Source: Phycisphaeraceae bacterium (lineage in GTDB: Bacteria > Planctomycetota > Phycisphaerae > Phycisphaerales > UBA1924). Taken from it: a DNA stretch of 17,065 nucleotides. Every line of letters starts with the position of its first letter. Positions within the stretch are counted from its first letter, which is position 1. Below the pieces are notes generated by a model, which saw only the letters and a list, made by a program, of their open reading frames with translations, searched no databases and was not told where the DNA came from. The position numbers and the translations under genes were made by a program. The stretch is from assembly GCA_009827215.1 (NCBI GenBank), contig WUAJ01000028.1:1-17065 (forward strand), in the 5' to 3' direction. This document shows positions 15,597 through 17,065 of the stretch, piece after piece.

Positions 15597-15603
15597 CATT
15601 CAA

Positions 15604-16989
15604 ATGACCACCTCGCCTGCAACAGATTTCGTCCCCGCCGTCTTCAACGGCACCGATTGGTCGGTCGTTGAGCCGCTCCTCAACGCGCTCGTCGATCGCG
15701 AGGTGAGCTCCGCCGAGGAATACGAGAAGTGGCTGCTGGATCGCTCGGAGCTCGAAGCCGCGATCGGGGAATCCGCTGCGAACACCTACATCAACATGAC
15801 CTGCGACACAGCGGACGAGTCCAAGCAAGCCGCGTGGACCTCGTACCTTGAGAATGTCGCGCCCAAGTTCAAACCGGTCGCGTTTGTCCTCGACAAGAAG
15901 CTCAAGGAACTCGCAGAGAAGTTCAGTAAGACCGATGGATACCACGAGGTCCTCTACCGCGACACCGCCGCGGATGTGGATCTGTTCCGCGATGAGAATG
16001 TTCCGCTCGAAACCGAGCTCGCGAAGCTCGATCAGGAGTACGACAAGATCTGCGGCAAGATGACCGTCGAGTTTGACGGCGAAGAAAAGACACTCCCGAT
16101 GATGGGTAAGTACTCCGAGTCCGCGGATCGCTCAATTCGTGAAGCCGCGTGGAGAGCGGTCGCGTCGCGTCGTCTGGAGGATCAGGAAGCGATCAGCGCG
16201 ATCTATGACGAGATGGTGGCCAAGCGTGACCAAGCCGCGAAGAACGCGGGGTTCGCGAACTTTGTTGAGTACATCTACAAAGCAAAGCACCGCTTCGATT
16301 ACGACACCTCGCACGCGTACGCGTTCCATGATGCGATCGAGCAGCACGCGATGCCGTTCGTCGAGAAGCTCGACGCGACACGCAAGAAAGAACTGGGACT
16401 CGATGCGCTGCGTCCTTGGGACCTCAATGTCGATCCAAAGAGCCGCGGGGAGCTCAAGCCGTTCACCAATGGCGCGGACCTGGTCGCGAAGACCAAAGCG
16501 AGCTTCGACAAGCTGAGTCCTGAACTCGGCGAGATGTTCGCGACGATGGGCGACGGCTCCAACACCAACGGCACGGACAACGGCAACGCGTCGCTCGACC
16601 TCGATTCACGCAAGGGCAAAGCTCCCGGCGGATACCAGTACATGCGTGACCGCTCGCGCAAGCCGTTCATCTTTATGAACGCGGCGGGTCAGCACCGCGA
16701 TGTCGAGACGATGGTCCACGAAGCGGGGCACGCGTTCCACTCGATGTACTCGGATCAGGAGCCGTTGGTCTGGTACCGCAGCGCTCCGATCGAGTTCTGT
16801 GAGGTCGCGTCGATGAGCATGGAACTGCTGACGATGCCGTACTGGGACAATTTCTACCCAAGCGAGGAAGACGCGAACCGCGCTCGTCGCAAGCAGCTCG
16901 AGGGATCGATCTCGCTGCTGCCTTGGATCGCGACGATCGACGCGTTCCAGCACTGGGTCTACCTCAATCCGAACCACTCACGCGACTAA
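15604..16989 (+). CDS. M3-family oligoendopeptidase (PepF-like), interrupted by an in-frame stop
   Basis: A cytoplasmic zinc metallopeptidase of family M3 that would cut short peptides. The frame encodes 461 residues. The zinc site is intact, with HEAGH at 372-376 and the third ligand Glu400 in 'EFCEVASMSMEL'. The flanking family motifs 'SRKGKAPGGY' and 'PFIFMNAAG' come before, and 'WIATIDAFQHWVY' comes after. A Gly/Asn/Asp-rich insert (about 319-332, GDGSNTNGTDNG) precedes the SRKGKAPGGY motif. The frame ends at TAA (16987-16989), just after 'NPNHSRD'. Homologues continue there with a Thr-Arg-Glu-Glu-Arg-like sequence, and the same frame does continue here with family-like residues (next entry). 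The family's usual length is about 550-600, so roughly 100 residues are cut off. A single G-to-T change (GAA to TAA) would explain it. It has its own promoter and a good Shine-Dalgarno. Confidence 0.88.
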   Translation: MTTSPATDFVPAVFNGTDWSVVEPLLNALVDREVSSAEEYEKWLLDRSELEAAIGESAANTYINMTCDTADESKQAAWTSYLENVAPKFKPVAFVLDKKLKELAEKFSKTDGYHEVLYRDTAADVDLFRDENVPLETELAKLDQEYDKICGKMTVEFDGEEKTLPMMGKYSESADRSIREAAWRAVASRRLEDQEAISAIYDEMVAKRDQAAKNAGFANFVEYIYKAKHRFDYDTSHAYAFHDAIEQHAMPFVEKLDATRKKELGLDALRPWDLNVDPKSRGELKPFTNGADLVAKTKASFDKLSPELGEMFATMGDGSNTNGTDNGNASLDLDSRKGKAPGGYQYMRDRSRKPFIFMNAAGQHRDVETMVHEAGHAFHSMYSDQEPLVWYRSAPIEFCEVASMSMELLTMPYWDNFYPSEEDANRARRKQLEGSISLLPWIATIDAFQHWVYLNPNHSRD

Positions 16990-17065
16990 CGCGCCCAGGC
17001 ATGGCTCGACATCGAATCACGCTTCGGACACATGGGTCACCGCTGCGACTTCACTGGGCTCGACG
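16990..17065 (+). pseudogene. Continuation of the M3 peptidase frame beyond the stop codon (runs off the right edge)
   Basis: The same frame stays open for 25 codons to the window edge and reads RAQAWLDIESRFG, then HMGHRCDFTGLD. This matches the expected C-terminal part of M3 oligoendopeptidases ('...ER.AAWL.LL.RFG...VDWSGLE'-type sequence). It is therefore the disrupted end of the gene at 15604, not a separate gene. If the stop is a sequencing error, the two parts are one intact gene. Confidence 0.75.

Noticed and set aside
16987..16989. Stop-codon reassignment (TAA read as Glu or Gln)
   Set aside because: TAA terminates at least four other well-defined genes in the window at the expected places.
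1..17065. CRISPR arrays, insertion sequences, prophage or defence genes, tRNA genes
   Set aside because: No spaced direct repeats, transposase or integrase motifs, terminal inverted repeats or cloverleaf sequences were found; gene-free gaps are all under 200 bases.

Overview
The window reads as an ordinary stretch of bacterial chromosome with moderately high GC and a mostly housekeeping gene set. The organism is most likely a Planctomycetota member of the Phycisphaerae type. That is an inference from the style of the HD-GYP-type N-terminus at the left edge, the giant AsmA-like envelope protein of a diderm cell, a weakly recognisable lipoprotein, and the scarcity of Shine-Dalgarno sites at several starts. 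No phage, insertion sequence, CRISPR array, tRNA or rRNA is visible.

Left block (1-8100, all minus strand, so transcribed right to left): a giant AsmA/TamB-like membrane-anchored protein, a LOG/TIGR00730-family nucleotide hydrolase, an unrecognised lipoprotein, a CaCA-family Ca2+/Na+ antiporter, and the first 101 codons of a probable HD-GYP-associated protein that runs off the window. The LOG, lipoprotein and antiporter genes overlap by 8 and 4 bases and look translationally coupled. The HD-GYP start lies beside a perfect inverted repeat that overlaps its ribosome binding site.

Middle block (8101-10904): radA (plus) diverges from the AsmA-like gene across 75 bp and converges, with abutting stop codons, on a hotdog thioesterase gene (minus). 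That gene in turn diverges across only 35 bp from trmB (plus). radA and trmB have no Shine-Dalgarno sequence but have -10-like hexamers 7-8 bases before the ATG, which suggests leaderless mRNAs.

Right block (10905-17065): a hairpin terminator separates trmB from a convergent P1B-type metal ATPase gene (minus) with a His-rich N-terminus and an unusual Cys-Pro-Thr transport motif. Divergent from it lies a gpsA-cca pair (glycerol-3-phosphate dehydrogenase and CCA-adding enzyme/poly(A) polymerase family), four bases apart. A good sigma-70-like promoter inside the end of cca drives an M3-family oligoendopeptidase. This last gene carries an in-frame TAA at 16987-16989, after which family-like sequence continues in the same frame to the window edge.

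I found no convincing new multi-gene system. The observations most worth following up are the interrupted M3 peptidase, the atypical P1B ATPase, the probable leaderless promoters, the hairpin over the HD-GYP start, and the strong local excess of GATC.
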